From: Cricetomys ansorgei | Taxonomy: Eukaryota; Chordata; Mammalia; Rodentia; Nesomyidae | Direction: 5' to 3' | Length of the DNA stretch: 64,000 bases | Assembly (NCBI GenBank): GCA_026225945.1 | Contig: JAMJFZ010001657.1 | Location: 868,001 to 932,000 of the forward strand | In this document: positions 37,227-46,270 of the stretch, in pieces | Position numbering within the stretch: the stretch's first letter is position 1 | Layout of the letters: each line of letters starts with the position of its first letter | Translations under genes and position numbers: made by a program | Notes under the pieces: model-generated | What the model saw: the letters and a program-made list of their open reading frames with translations, nothing else | Told to the model about the DNA's origin: nothing | Database searches by the model: none

Positions 37227-38154
37227 CATATATACACACTAAGTTAAAATAAATAAAATTTTTTAAAAAGCATGGAGTGGGAAAATAAATAAAGATGAAT
37301 TAGTTCATACTTTCTTCAAGAGCCAGTCGTATTCTTCTCACAAGCAAAACTCAATAATGTTGAGGGCTGATAATCACCTTCAGTGGGAAGTAAACAACAA
37401 CCCAGAAAATAAATAAGAAGAAATATGATAAACTGAACTTGTTTTGTTGAGAGTCTTCCCTAGATCAATGAGGCACGTCTCAAATTTGTCATCCACCTGC
37501 CTCAGACAGACAGACAGACAGACACACACACAAATTCCAGCACTAAGGCTGGAGAGTAAGGAGTTCAAGACTGGACTAGGTTGAAAAGAGTAAGCATTTT
37601 TTTTTTCTTTTCTTTCTTTTTTCTTTTTTTTGGGGGCGGGGGCAACTTTAAATTGTATTCAATCACAACTTCATTAAGTGAGACTGACAGCCAATAATAA
37701 TTGGACAAATGGCAAGGGACATTCAAGGAACGTGATGGAAGAAAAAAAAATTAAAGAGAACACTGAAAATATACCCAAATGGTGTTCAAAACGACCACCG
37801 AGATAACCCTGAGACCTTAGCCGGCATACAGGAGAAGCCAGGTAGCCAGTGCAGATTGCTTTCAGATCTAGGCCACAGAAGGTTCATTTGGATGGCTGGG
37901 CGAGGATGCCAGAAAAACACCTGGAAGCGTCTGCTCCGGCTTCTCATGGACCTGGGTGTAGTGGGCGCTCACCGTTTGTCAATGGCGTCGATATTTGAAT
38001 GGAGGAGCCAGAGCTCCTCCGTGTTGTCCTGCCGGGAGGACAGGATCAGGTGGTGGCCCGTCAGACACAGGGTCCCTTCCACGGCGGGATAGAAAGGCCG
38101 GTGCAGCACCACATTGTCCACCCGTGGGGTCTTAATCAGCTCCGCGAACTCCAT
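16754..38154 (-). CDS. Mtmr9: Mtmr9, myotubularin-related protein 9 (10 coding exons, 549 aa)
   Basis: Ten minus-strand segments (38154-37973, 36561-36453, 34160-34035, 31049-30876, 27843-27626, 23898-23737, 21357-21216, 20455-20235, 19420-19269, 16917-16754) splice in frame to exactly 549 codons plus TGA, the length of human MTMR9. Every junction has GT/AG. Layout by family knowledge: PH-GRAM domain about residues 4-99, myotubularin-type phosphatase domain about 120-500, coiled coil about 508-542. The active-site loop reads HGTEGTDS (332-339) where active relatives have C-X5-R, so Gly333 and Ser339 replace the nucleophile and the arginine, and the protein is a pseudophosphatase. In the family it binds MTMR6, MTMR7 and MTMR8 through the coiled coil, raising their stability and their activity on PI3P and PI(3,5)P2 at endomembranes. 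The ATG has a good Kozak context (AAC before ATGG). No frameshift or premature stop is present. Confidence 0.97.
17035..17228 (-). repeat. B4-type SINE
   Basis: GAGACTGAACCCAGGACCCT is followed by CCTCCTGTCTCAGCCTTCGA and CATCACCATACCTGGC, an antisense B1-plus-ID composite. Confidence 0.8.
18168..18258. repeat. (TG)n microsatellite
   Basis: Interrupted then pure TG repeat, intron 9 of Mtmr9. Confidence 0.95.
19269..19420 (-). CDS. Mtmr9: Mtmr9 coding exon 9
   Basis: Residues 445-495 plus one base of Gly496 (CKLKLQQKTMSLWSWVNR...). End of the phosphatase domain, with the VIWPSVAPQSLQLWEG stretch. The acceptor is TTGAGCAG and the donor GAAG|GTAACT. Confidence 0.96.
19421..20234 (-). other. 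Mtmr9 intron 8
   Basis: Contains a diverged minus-strand B3-like fragment at about 19700-19825 ending GAGCCATCTGCAG. Otherwise unique. Confidence 0.88.
20235..20455 (-). CDS. Mtmr9: Mtmr9 coding exon 8
   Basis: Residues 372-444 plus two bases of Arg445 (AGHPFQQRCAQSAYCSSK...). It contains the PVFLLFLDCVWQILRQFP and FEFNEHFL motifs, C-terminal core of the myotubularin fold. The acceptor is TCTGCTAG and the donor AG|GTGGGT. Confidence 0.97.
20456..21215 (-). other. Mtmr9 intron 7
   Basis: 760 bp without a recognisable repeat or gene. Confidence 0.9.
21216..21357 (-). CDS. Mtmr9: Mtmr9 coding exon 7 (degenerate active-site loop)
   Basis: Residues 324-371. This exon encodes the loop corresponding to the catalytic P-loop. 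It reads IHGTEGTDST, lacking both the nucleophilic Cys and the P-loop Arg of active myotubularins. The acceptor is CATCTCAG and the donor CAG|GTAAGA. 142 nt. Confidence 0.97.
21358..23736 (-). other. Mtmr9 intron 6
   Basis: One B4/RSINE-type element at 22567-22775. The rest is unique AT-rich sequence with no coding signal. Confidence 0.9.
22567..22775 (+). repeat. B4/RSINE-type SINE
   Basis: GGGGATGTGGCTCAGCTGG head and GGTGCACTCCTGTCGTCCCA body. Confidence 0.85.
23737..23898 (-). CDS. Mtmr9: Mtmr9 coding exon 6
   Basis: Residues 270-323 plus part of Arg324 (YHVLQESLIKLVEACNEQTH...). Helical part of the phosphatase domain just before the active-site loop. The acceptor is TTTTAAAAG, a weak polypyrimidine tract. 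The donor is CAG|GTACGC. Confidence 0.95.
23940..24085 (+). repeat. B1 SINE
   Basis: CACACCTTTAATCCCAGCAC through CCAGACAGCCAGGGAGGC with an A-rich tail. Confidence 0.93.
24835..24958 (+). repeat. Partial B1 SINE
   Basis: GAGGCAGAGGCAGGTGGATC through CCAAGCCAGCCAAGGCTA. The 5' third is degraded. Confidence 0.85.
24962..25880 (+). repeat. L1 ORF2 relic, part 1
   Basis: CACAGCCAACATCATACTTA followed by ATGGGGAA, then GGAACAAGACAAGAATGCCT and AGAGCAATGGGCAACAG match the conserved L1 reverse-transcriptase region in sense orientation. Many stops and indels: a dead copy. Confidence 0.75.
25920..26222 (-). repeat. B4-like SINE with TG microsatellite, inserted in the L1 relic
   Basis: TG repeat (25922-25948), then CACTGGGATTACAGGTATAC and GGAGAGTTGAACTCATGTC, an antisense composite SINE. 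It separates two collinear L1 pieces. Confidence 0.65.
26223..26530 (+). repeat. L1 ORF2 relic, part 2
   Basis: Continues the L1 reading after the SINE: GTAAAAGATTTGTACACTAA, GCTCAAGAAATTAG and GGACATAAATCAACGGAAAG correspond to the 3' part of ORF2. Confidence 0.65.
27050..27457 (+). repeat. LTR-like repeat
   Basis: Ends with GGCTCAAGAATAAACTCACT and CCCTTTGAGGTGAGAGC, an LTR-type poly(A) region shared with 4653-4756. The 5' limit is uncertain. Confidence 0.5.
27626..27843 (-). CDS. Mtmr9: Mtmr9 coding exon 5
   Basis: Residues 198-269 plus two bases of Arg270 (VIMRSGQPLTGTNGRR...). It contains the R-S-Q/G-P motif of the family phosphatase fold and the IDTRSLNVAQQARAKGGG segment. The acceptor is CTTCCAG and the donor AG|GTAAAG. 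Confidence 0.97.
27844..30875 (-). other. Mtmr9 intron 4
   Basis: Contains a B1 SINE at about 29790-29935 and a possible LTR-like end with AATAAA near 29280-29560. The remainder is unassigned. Confidence 0.9.
29785..29937 (+). repeat. B1 SINE
   Basis: GGCACATGCTTTAATCCTAG through CCAGGACAGCTAGAACTG and CTGCCTCAAAAACC. Confidence 0.9.
30876..31049 (-). CDS. Mtmr9: Mtmr9 coding exon 4
   Basis: Residues 140-197, beginning TSEWRLSYVNKEF and ending SYYHKKNGM. It carries the RHGGRFPVLSYYH stretch typical of myotubularins. 174 nt, phase 0. The acceptor is TTTTTCAG and the donor ATG|GTAAGT. Confidence 0.97.
31050..34034 (-). other. Mtmr9 intron 3
   Basis: Contains a minus-strand B3-type SINE with a TG microsatellite (31965-32166). 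The stretch 32200-34030 is otherwise unique with no supported gene. Confidence 0.9.
31965..32166 (-). repeat. B3-type SINE with (TG)n
   Basis: TG repeat at 31968-32003, then GAGCTGGAATTACTGGTGGT and GCTGAGCCAACTCTTCAGCC. Confidence 0.85.
34035..34160 (-). CDS. Mtmr9: Mtmr9 coding exon 3
   Basis: Residues 98-139 (ALSTLDSVTLMYPFFYRPMF...), the linker from PH-GRAM into the phosphatase domain. 126 nt, phase 0 on both sides. The acceptor is CCTCTAG and the donor GCT|GTGAGT. Too short to stand out as an open frame. Found by matching the expected family sequence between exons 2 and 4. Confidence 0.95.
34161..36452 (-). other. Mtmr9 intron 2
   Basis: Mostly unique AT-rich sequence with an A-run near 36261-36279. 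No SINE or coding signal is recognised. Confidence 0.9.
36453..36561 (-). CDS. Mtmr9: Mtmr9 coding exon 2
   Basis: Completes Arg61 and encodes residues 62-97 (FVGSLGTIIIKCKDF...), the second half of the PH-GRAM domain. The acceptor is TTCTTACAG and the donor GAG|GTAAGT. The 109-nt exon restores phase 0. Confidence 0.96.
36562..37972 (-). other. Mtmr9 intron 1
   Basis: Holds a plus-strand B2/B3 SINE with an internal AT/GA microsatellite (about 37021-37268), a GACA/CA repeat near 37500-37530 and a T-rich pyrimidine tract at 37597-37631. Nothing gene-like is seen. Confidence 0.9.
37021..37268 (+). repeat. B2/B3-family SINE with internal (AT)n(GA)n
   Basis: GGAGAGGTGGCTCAGCAGTG head. AT repeat (about 37148-37188) and GA repeat (37188-37226), then an ATAAATAAA tail. 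Confidence 0.88.
37973..38154 (-). CDS. Mtmr9: Mtmr9 coding exon 1
   Basis: Residues 1-60 plus two bases of Arg61. The exon opens MEFAELIKTPRVDNVVLH and forms the first half of the PH-GRAM domain. The donor is CG|GTGAGC. The ATG lies in the CpG-rich promoter block, and no other in-frame start fits the family N-terminus. Confidence 0.96.
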
Positions 38155-38640
38155 GTTCCCCGCGCGGCCGCAGCCCGGGGGATGCTGGCTCTCGCAAGTG
38201 CGAGGCGGTTAACTCGCAGACCTAGCGCCCCGGCTGGGCGGGCCCGGGGAGGTCGAGCTCTGCCTCGGTTGGGCGGGTGCGGCAAGGCCTACAGGCACCG
38301 CCCTGGCCGCTCTCCGGAGTCTCTGCCGCGCCACTGGCCCGGGCTCAGCCGCACGGAAGGCTTCGCGGCCGGCCCCGCAGTCTCCGCTGCCAACGGCCTC
38401 TGACAGGCGGGCTGCGGAGGAGGACCCCGCGTCCGGGCGGCATCCGAGCCGGAGCCGCTAGGAACTCCTGGCGGAAGTAGCTACTCGCAGCCGAGGAACT
38501 CAGGACTCGGAAGATATAAGGGACGGACCGGAAGTTGTTCTTTTGTTCGATCCGGTGGAACACGGCCAAGCACAATGACTCTATGTTCCCACAAGGGAAA
38601 AATTCACTTTCTACCCGCACAGTCCTTGCCCTCTAAATAT
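38155..38640 (-). promoter_or_regulatory. Mtmr9: Mtmr9 CpG-island promoter and 5' UTR
   Basis: Dense CpG around the initiator codon contrasts with the AT-rich flanks. GGGCGGG boxes lie near 38235 and 38270. ETS-type CGGAAGT cores lie at 38472-38478 and 38529-38535. There is no convincing TATA box, which fits a housekeeping promoter with dispersed starts. I cannot place the transcription start exactly; it most likely lies between about 38200 and 38550. Confidence 0.75.
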
Positions 38641-40094
38641 TCCTTATTGGAAAAAGCGGGACAAGGAGACGTCGCTGACCGGCCGCCCTCCTCTTGAGAA
38701 GTTCCCCTCAAAGGCTCTTCAGGGCGTTTGCTGTAACTAGTGGCTATCCTCATGGACTGGACACGAAGAGATGTCAAATGTAGGACCGAAGCAGTGATTG
38801 TGACTCAGAAGCAGCCTCCGGGTGTCTGGAAGGGACACAGGCCTACCTACGCCTCAGACTCTTCGAGAGTGCCATGACTTTAAGAAAGAAAAGCGAATAA
38901 ATACCTAAAAGGAGAATGTAAAGAGGAACTGATTAATTCTCGCCCTGTGACAAAGCTCAGACTTTAAAGACTGCTTAGTTAATCTGCTGCAAAGCTTGGA
39001 CTTCTCTGTTTAATCCAAGACCTTAGTGTATTGGTCATCACCTCCCAGCCTCCCAGCTAACTACACTCTAGCTGAACTACTCATAGACGCTACAATGGCA
39101 GAGTTTTGCTTATGTAGTTTCCTCCTTCTTGATTCCTATCTCTCCTCTTTAATTTGACATTTTATTCCAGAATAAGAGTTACATTTGAGTCCTGGCCTGT
39201 TTTTACTTTATTAGCCTTGGAAATTCTCCCATGCATTATCTAAGAACAGTGAATTAGCTGACTTCAGAGTATGCAAAGTGAACCTGACCAGATTGCACAG
39301 CACCTGTCCTTGCTTGTCATGTCTTCCCTTCTTGAAACACTCCTTGTATTCCAGTTGATCTACAAAAGAAAGATAACCAGCAATAGAGGCTAAGGGAAGA
39401 TTAGGGAAAGTATCTGTGAAGCTATTTTTCCAACTAGATTTTTCATTTTCCTTCCTTATGTGGCTCATTATAATAACTACCGATTTCAGGATGGAGACTT
39501 TACTTTCAATCTGAATAATAGTGGCAACTTTACAAAGAAAACATGAAACTAGAGCCTTGAAGGGTAAGACTCCCTGAATGGAAGATGGCCAAGGAAGAAC
39601 TTAGTGTCCAATTTAGTGTATGTTAGAAGATGGAAATTCTCCATGGATTCTATGATCCTTCTGGTTTTCTTGAAAACGTTATATCGTTAAGTTCAAAAAA
39701 ATGTTTCGTGTTCTATAAAGCCATAACTGTTTTTTGCCCAGGAGAAAAAAATTCAGTATCATCTGAGTTGTTGTAATAAAGTGTCAGAAACTATTAGAAA
39801 ATTACATCGACTGTGATTTGAAGCTCAAAGCATAGAAAGTTCATGAGCTCATAGAAAACCAAGATTCAGTAGTTAGGAAAAAAGAATGTTAATAGTGAAG
39901 AGCACTTTCCTACATAAGCAGTAGGTGGCAGTAGAATTCAAAGACAATGGGATATACTTCTAGTCTATTAAAATAATCCAATGACATAGTCAAATCTAAC
40001 TGTCCAAACAGCCAAGAAATAAGGGTCTCGGAGGATTCTGACAAGCCAAGAAGATAATGGAATTTATAATGTATACAAAGAATTCATTCAATGA
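38641..40094. other. Unassigned intergenic stretch upstream of Mtmr9
   Basis: After the CpG-rich promoter the sequence becomes AT-rich. No SINE, RNA or coding signal recognised. Confidence 0.6.
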
Positions 40095-40790
40095 CTATAA
40101 AGATGGCTCAATGGGTGTCTTAGTCAGTGTTCTATTGCTGTGAAGAGACACCATGACCACAGCAACTCTTATAAAGGAAAACACTTAATTGGAGCTTGCT
40201 TACAGTATTAGTGGTTTAGTCCATTATCAGTATGGTGGGAAGCAGGGCATTTTGCAGGCTGACATAGTTCTGGAAAAGAAGCTGAGAGTTCTACAATCAG
40301 ATCTGCAGGCAGCAGGAAAAGAACCACTGGCCTTGCTTGAGCGTTTGAAACCATAAAGTCAAACCCTAATGACACACTTCTTCCAATAAGGCTATACCTC
40401 CTAGTCCTTTCAAATAGTGCGACTCCTCAAGCATTAAAATATATAAACCAATGGAGACCATTCAAACCACTACAGTGGGTAAAGAGCAAGTGTGAAGACA
40501 TGAGTTCAAATCCCCAGAACACATACAAAAGCAGAGGCCTGTGCATAAAATCCCAGTGCTGGGGTAGGAGGACAGAAACAAGAGGATCCTGGAGGTTCAT
40601 AGGCCAACCAGTGTAGCAGAAACAGTAAAGTATTGACCAAACAATAAGAGACACTGCTCACAAATAAGATGGAGGGGAACCAAGGAATGCACCTAATATG
40701 TTCCAAACTCCACACCCAACACACAGTCATACACATGTGCATATACACACACTTAGACACACACACTATAAAATTAATTAAAATGTTAAG
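40095..40790 (+). repeat. B4A-like SINE split by a transposon
   Basis: The head (AAAGATGGCTCAATGGGT, to 40116) and the body (GGGTAAAGAGCAAGTGTGAA, then GAGTTCAAATCCCCAGAACA) are one SINE interrupted at 40117-40472. Confidence 0.75.
40117..40472 (+). mobile_element. Shared-terminus repeat, copy 5, inserted into a SINE
   Basis: Starts GTCTTAGTCAGTGTTCTATT and ends CATTCAAACCACTA. Flanks CAATGGGT (40109-40116) and CAGTGGGT (40473-40480) match at 7 of 8 bases. It interrupts a SINE, so its limits are well defined. Fits a non-autonomous hAT-type DNA element; the family name is not confirmed. Confidence 0.78.
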
Positions 40791-40797
40791 GCACCCT

Positions 40798-41010
40798 GGA
40801 GAAATGCCTCAGAGGTTAAGAGTACTGGATGCTCTTCCAGAGGTTCAATTCCACACAGTAGCTCACAACCATTCTTAACTCCAGTTCCAGGGGGAACCCA
40901 TTGCCCTCTTCTGGTCTCTGAGGGCATCAGACAAGTAGAGGCAAACACTACTACATACATTCAGGTGAAATACTCATACACATAAAGTAAATGCTTTTTT
41001 AAAATAAAAT
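40798..41010 (+). repeat. B2/B3-family SINE
   Basis: TGGAGAAATGCCTCAGAGGT, TTCCAGTTCCAGGGGGAACC and AAAATAAAATTTATAAAAG tail. Confidence 0.88.
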
Positions 41011-41454
41011 TTATAAAAGGATTTCTTCGTTGTCTTGCAGGTGCTATCATTATCTCTATTCTTGAGATTAAAATGGTATGGGTGTGTAATCAGCAAAATG
41101 TTATCCTAAGAACCACAAACAAGAAAATATTTGTGTTTGTGATATCTGTCTTTCTGAGACTGATTTATTTCCCTTAACATGATCTAAAGTCCATCCATTT
41201 TCCTGAAAACTCTGATTTCTTCTGTACATTTTAATAAAACTGCATTGTGTGTGTCACATTTTCTTCATCCCTTCATCTGTTGACAGACAGATTTGGCTAA
41301 TTGATAACTCAGCTATCTATTGTGAACACTGCTACAATAAACATCGATGTGCAAGTATCTCTGGTATGTTGACTGAAAGTCCTTTGGGTATGTAGTCAGG
41401 ATTGGTATAGCTAGGTCATGTAGGAATTCTATTGTTAGGGTTCTTTTTGTTAAC

Positions 41455-41640
41455 TTTTTTTAAATTGATGTATTCTGTGCCATGGCACATATGTGGAGGC
41501 TAGAAGGCAACTCATACAACTTACAGGAAGTGGCTTCCTCTTTCAACAGTGAGGGATCTGGGGATTAAACTCAAGTCATCAGGCTTCATCAGTAAGCACC
41601 CTTACCTACTGAGCCATCTTGATGGTCTTATTAGTTTTTT
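41455..41640 (-). repeat. B2/B3-like SINE inside the L1 relic
   Basis: GGGATTAAACTCAAGTCATC and CTACTGAGCCATCTTGATGG mark an antisense tRNA-derived SINE. Confidence 0.75.
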
Positions 41641-41734
41641 TGAGGAGCACCCATACTATTCTTTGTTACAATTGGACTAATTTACATCCCTACCAGGAGT
41701 AAAGACAGCTCTCTTTCTTCATCTTCAAAGTGTG

Positions 41735-42100
41735 TGTGTGCGTGTGTGTGTGTGTGTGTGTTCATGAAGGTGTATCTTTGTGCACTTGCATGTGGAGACC
41801 AGAGATCAATATTGGGTGGCTTTCTCAATCACTCTCAACCTTATTTTTTGAGACAATGTGTCTGGTTGACCTTGGAGCTCACTGATTTAACTATATTGGA
41901 TGGCCAACAAGCTCCAAGATCCTTTCTCCACCTCCCTAGCACTGGGACTACAAGCCTGTGCTGCTGTACCCAGGATGGGTGTTGGGGGGGTGAGGGAGAG
42001 AATGTGCACATGGAGCATACATGCAGAGATCAGAGGACAGCTTCTAAGAGTTGGTTCTCTTATTTGGGTGGGTTCTAGGGATCCAAGTCAGGTGGTAAAT
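41735..42100 (-). repeat. SINE fragments inside the L1 relic
   Basis: TG repeat (41731-41761), then an antisense B1/B4 segment (TTTTTTGAGACAATGTGTCT to GCACTGGGACTACAAGCC) and a B3-like piece up to about 42090. Confidence 0.6.
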
Positions 42101-43490
42101 GTTGGAAAGGGTTTTTTTTTATTTTATTAAAATGGAATAGATGGAAAGAGAGAGAACAGAGATAGAAGATAAATGGAGAAGGGAAGCTCTTTTGTGATGA
42201 CCCGGGGATTACACAACACCAAAGGGAGAAACCTCCCTGTAGAGGTGGTGCAGTCCTAAAAGGAGACTATCCCAACAAGATTGATGAGTTACTCAGCCCA
42301 GCAAAGCTGAGGTGAAGTGTCCAGCTCTGCTTTGCCTCTGCTTTGCCTAGCCTCCTGGAGATGATGCAGTCCTAAAGGGAGAATACCCCAACAGGACCGA
42401 GGGGCTTCTGGCCAGGTGTCCCCAATGTTGCAGCTCTGTAGGGAAATATCCCAGGTGAGCTGTTCTTCTTTCCTCTTCTGATGCAGCTCTGTAGGGAAAT
42501 ATCCCAAGAGAGCTGTTCTTCCTTCTGTCCGATGATCTCAGCAGGCCAGTGACTGCTTCTGCTCCGAGGAGAAACAGCGAAAACCGAGGGTTGCTCAGTC
42601 ATTTTTAAAGGGTTCTGGAGGGGGTAGAGCTATCAACATGGCCTGCGATTGGTGGAGTTTCTTTGGCCTGTGATTGGTGGAATTCTCAGTCCAGAGAGGG
42701 TTGGGGGACCCAGCTCAGGGTCATTTGTGTTATTTGGGACCCCTTCTGTGCTGTACTGTCAGGTTGGGGAACCCCTCAGCCAGATGGGAGTGAGGTTCCT
42801 GATAGTCCCAGGGGGAGCTTTCTTATGAGGCATTTCAAGTCCCAGAGCTCCCTAGCCTTGCAGAGCTAGACTCCCCCAAAAGGGAAGTATGCTGGTTCCT
42901 CATTGGTCTTTGGCATAATCTGAGGTTCCTGGTGGGCATAAGGAATGGTGGCTGGGCCCCCCCCCAGAGTTCCCAGCAGGGTGGCAAGGGAGGCAAGAAT
43001 TAGTCTTGAATAGCAGTTGGACTGTAGGAGAGGCTAGGTTTGCTGGTAAAGTTAACTTTGCTTTCATCTTGGAAGGGGAAGCGGTGTCAGCCAGGGGTGC
43101 AGATGACCATGAGGTTCTATCTGGGGGCAGGGTCATCCAGGAGCGAGCGCAGCCCTCAATCAGGTCCTCCTTCTGTTTGACAGTTAGCCAGCTGGGGTTG
43201 GGCCTGGCAAGGGGGCGGAGCTAAGGCAGAGCTTCCTTCACAGGGCTGTGGAGGCTGATCATAAGTGAATGTGGAAACGCATGTCAGAGCTCCTCACAGA
43301 AAGTGGGAGTCCCACACTGTAGACTGGGGGCGGGGAAGAACCCCTCAGAAGGAGCCTTGGGCTGTGGGCTATGTCTGTGGTCAGGGGTAGGGCCCTGCTG
43401 TGGACTCTGCTTGTTGCAGAATCCTAACAGTAAAATCTGGAAGCAAGCACATCTATTGGCTAAAGCTTCTCACCTTGCTCTACATCCAGC
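42100..43490 (-). mobile_element. Putative LTR of an endogenous retrovirus, minus orientation
   Basis: On the minus strand two CCAAT-type boxes (CCACCAATC, near 42682 and 42653) precede a TATA-like TTTAAAAATG near 42608. AATAAAATAAAA follows at about 42127. An imperfect tandem duplication of about 65 bp (42425-42540) lies between. No internal retroviral genes are seen. Family unknown, limits approximate. Confidence 0.5.
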
Positions 43491-44610
43491 TTTTTAACAT
43501 GTGTTCTAAGGGATCAAACTCAGGTCCTCATGCTTTCATGGCAAGCACTTTATACTGACTGAGCTGTCTCCCAAGTCTGCATTTGTTATTTTCTTAATGA
43601 TAGCTATTCTGACTGCAATGAAAAGGAATTGCAGTGTTTATTTAATTTGCATTTCCCTGATGGCTGAGGATGTTGAACACATTTGCATATCTTTATTGAC
43701 CATTTGTTCTTCATCATTTTATTAGCCCATTTGTTGATTGAATTGCTTGGGTATTTGGTAAAGCTTGCCTATTCAATTCTGTTTTCAAGTTAGTCCTCTA
43801 CCAGATATATACTAGCAAAGATTTGTCTCCCATTCAGTAAGCTGCCTCTTCGACATGCTGCTGTTTCCTTTGCTGTCGGGAAGCTTTTTAGATTCACGCA
43901 ATCCCATTCATGAGTTCTTCAGGTTACTTCCTTTGCTATTAATGTCCATTCCAGTAAGACCTGCCTATTTCTAAATCTTCAAATCCCCCCTTTTTTTCTC
44001 TAGCATTTTCAAAGTTTTGGATCTTACATCGATGTCTTTGTTCTGTTTTGAACTGGTTTTTGTGCAGAGTGAGAAATAGAGATCCGCCTTCATTTTTCTC
44101 CATGTGCATATCCGTGAGCATGGGTAATCTCTCCACCTTCTAGGGTCTTTTTCAGTTTCTTCACTGTTTCCAAATTTTAACAGAGACTTTCCTTTCTTTG
44201 GCTGAGTTTGTTTTTCTGGAGCAGTTGTGCATGAGATTGTTTTTCTGATCCCTTTCTTGGCATTCTTACTACAGGTTTATAAGATGACAACTGGGATTTG
44301 TACTTTGACTTTTGGTGCTGCTATTTGGTTGAAAGTCTATATCAGTTCTAAGAGTTTTCTGGTGGAATCGATAGGCTCCCTTACACACAGGATCATATCA
44401 TCTGAAAATAGCAATAATTTCACTAGCTCCTTTCCTGTCTATATCCCGTTGGATTCTTTCTCTTGTCTTGTTGCTTTAGCTAGAACTTCAAGCACTATAT
44501 TGAGTAAGAGTGGAAAAAGTAGACACCCTTGCTTCATTCTTTATTTTAGAGGAAATGCTTTGAATTTCAGCATAATATTAGCTATATGTTTGTAATATAT
44601 AGCCTAAGAG

Positions 44611-45629
44611 GTAATCAATTTAAAATGACTCCTGTACTATGTTGAGATCAGGTTATACTCTACTCTAAGCTACTCCACATTGGGTTTTCCAGTGGTTTTT
44701 CACACTATGCCTTGTCCCAGGGGACTTCATTCAACAAGCAACTTTTGGCTTCATTTTGAGGGAGGAAGACTGCAGCTCCTGGGTGGACCCCACATCTGCA
44801 CACCTGCCAGGTTCCACCCATTAGCACAGACTGACAAATGACTTATTCCTGAGAATAAAAAGGAGACACACTATAAATTTATTGGGGATGGATTGAGACT
44901 GTAAAGGCACATGAGTGTATTAAAATTATACCACAGAAACCAAGCCCAAGAACTTATCAGACACACCAGACCAAGGAAAGGGTATAACTCCCTCACCTGG
45001 ACCCTATAAGGTGATGGACACCTAACTTTCTAATAGAATAGCCCCACATCAACCTGGCATCAGATATGTGGTGTGGGTCAAAGGCCAGCAAGCAGAGGAC
45101 TACATGACTGTCTCTGGAGCTTTGGCTCTGCTACATTGCCTGCTATTGATGTGGTCCACACCACTGCCTGCCTGTCCACATGTTTACGCATCTGGACCTG
45201 GACCTGACCTGCTGTTTACTTTGCAGCTGAATCCTGAAGCTTCACTCTCAAACCCTAACTGCAGCAGCTTCAGCAGCAGCAGCTCCATCCTGGCACTGAT
45301 CTGGTTCATTGCCTTATAAATAAAGAGTCTATTTCAGCCCACCTCTGAAACTTCTAGAATTCTGCTGCAACCTCTTTTACTTATATTTATTCCGTAACCC
45401 ATTTATGTATATAAATATATAAATATATTTGACATGTGCTGGATATGAGAGCTAATATTAGCAATTAAGACTGGAATTAGAAGAAAACTGCATTTACCTT
45501 GGCCGGTTTATATGACAGACTGCTTTAGTTGAAACCATTGTATTTTATTAATTTATCATTAGTCAATAAAACCTGACCTTGTGGTAAGATGCAAATGTGT
45601 TTGTCTATGTTTCTGGCATAGTACACTCA
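44611..45629. other. Unassigned stretch, possible old LTR end
   Basis: AATAAAGAG at 45318-45326 after a CAGCAGC-rich run resembles a poly(A) region, but no repeat family is recognised. The 83-aa frame at 45068-45319 has no recognisable domain. Confidence 0.4.
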
Positions 45630-45637
45630 TGACACCT

Positions 45638-46026
45638 GTCTTAGTTTGGGTTTCTATTACTGTGATAAAACAACATGATCAAAGGCAACTTGAGGAAGAT
45701 GGAATTTATTTCACTCAGTGGCGTGTAACAGTTCATCACTGAAAGCAATAAAGGCAGGAACCCAACCTGGGAAGGAACTTGGAGGCAGGAGCTGCTGCAG
45801 AAGCCACAGAGGAGTGCTTCTCATGGCTTGCTCAGTTGCTTTCTCATAGAACCAAGGAATACCAGCCCAAGGGTGGCCTCACCCACGATAGGCTGTAATT
45901 AATCAATCATTAATTTACAAAACTCCCTACAGGTTTACCCGATTTTATGAAAGCATTTTCTCCATTGAGGCTCCCTCTTCTCTGATGACTCTAGCTTACG
46001 TCAAGTTAACATAAAATAAGCCAGCA
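45638..46026 (+). mobile_element. Shared-terminus repeat, copy 6
   Basis: Starts GTCTTAGTTTGGGTTTCTAT and ends near GTCAAGTTAACATAAAATAA, the reverse complement layout of the copy at 48376. Flanks TGACACCT (45630-45637) and CAACACCT (46027-46034) match at 6 of 8, both differences transitions. Confidence 0.75.
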
Positions 46027-46139
46027 CAACACCTAATAAGGAAATATTGGGACAAAGAGCCATGAAGCAGGAACTCTGTGTGAAGACAAGAAACAAGTGA
46101 CCATCTACAAGCCAAAGAGAGATCTCAGAGAAAAGTCAT

Positions 46140-46270
46140 CCTGTGGATTAGGAATCTGAGACTTCTGACCTCCATATTGTGAGAAATTAATTTCTGTTGT
46201 TTAGGCCACCCACTCTGTGACAATTCTTTATGGCAGTTCTGGTAGCCACAGGACTGCAACTGGATGTTTT
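46140..46270 (+). repeat. Old mammalian-wide repeat fragment
   Basis: TGAGAAATTAATTTCTGTTG and TTTAGGCCACCCACTCTGTG are typical of an ancient shared mammalian repeat. Family not assigned. Confidence 0.4.

Larger units (their letters stand above)
41040..44610 (-). repeat. L1 relic (ORF2 3' half and 3' UTR), interrupted
   Basis: The plus strand is antisense L1: GAACACTGCTACAATAAACA (41326-41345), then TTGACTGAAAGTCC, TTTGCATTTCCCTGATGGCT (43647-43666), and GTAAGAGTGGAAAAAGTAGA near 44504. It is interrupted by a SINE (41455-41640) and by SINE and LTR material (41730-43570). No intact ORF. Confidence 0.75.

Noticed and set aside
37500..37530. GACA/CA direct repeats as a possible CRISPR-like array
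   Set aside because: Simple microsatellite in a mammalian intron; no spacers.
16754..38154. Mtmr9 as a processed pseudogene or retrocopy
   Set aside because: Nine introns with correct splice sites, an intact 549-codon frame and a CpG promoter.
37999..38403. 134-aa plus-strand frame over the Mtmr9 promoter
   Set aside because: Antisense to Mtmr9 exon 1 and the CpG island. Arg/Gly/Ala/Pro-rich as expected from GC-rich random sequence.
44227..44595. 122-aa plus-strand frame
   Set aside because: It is the antisense of an L1 ORF2 relic.
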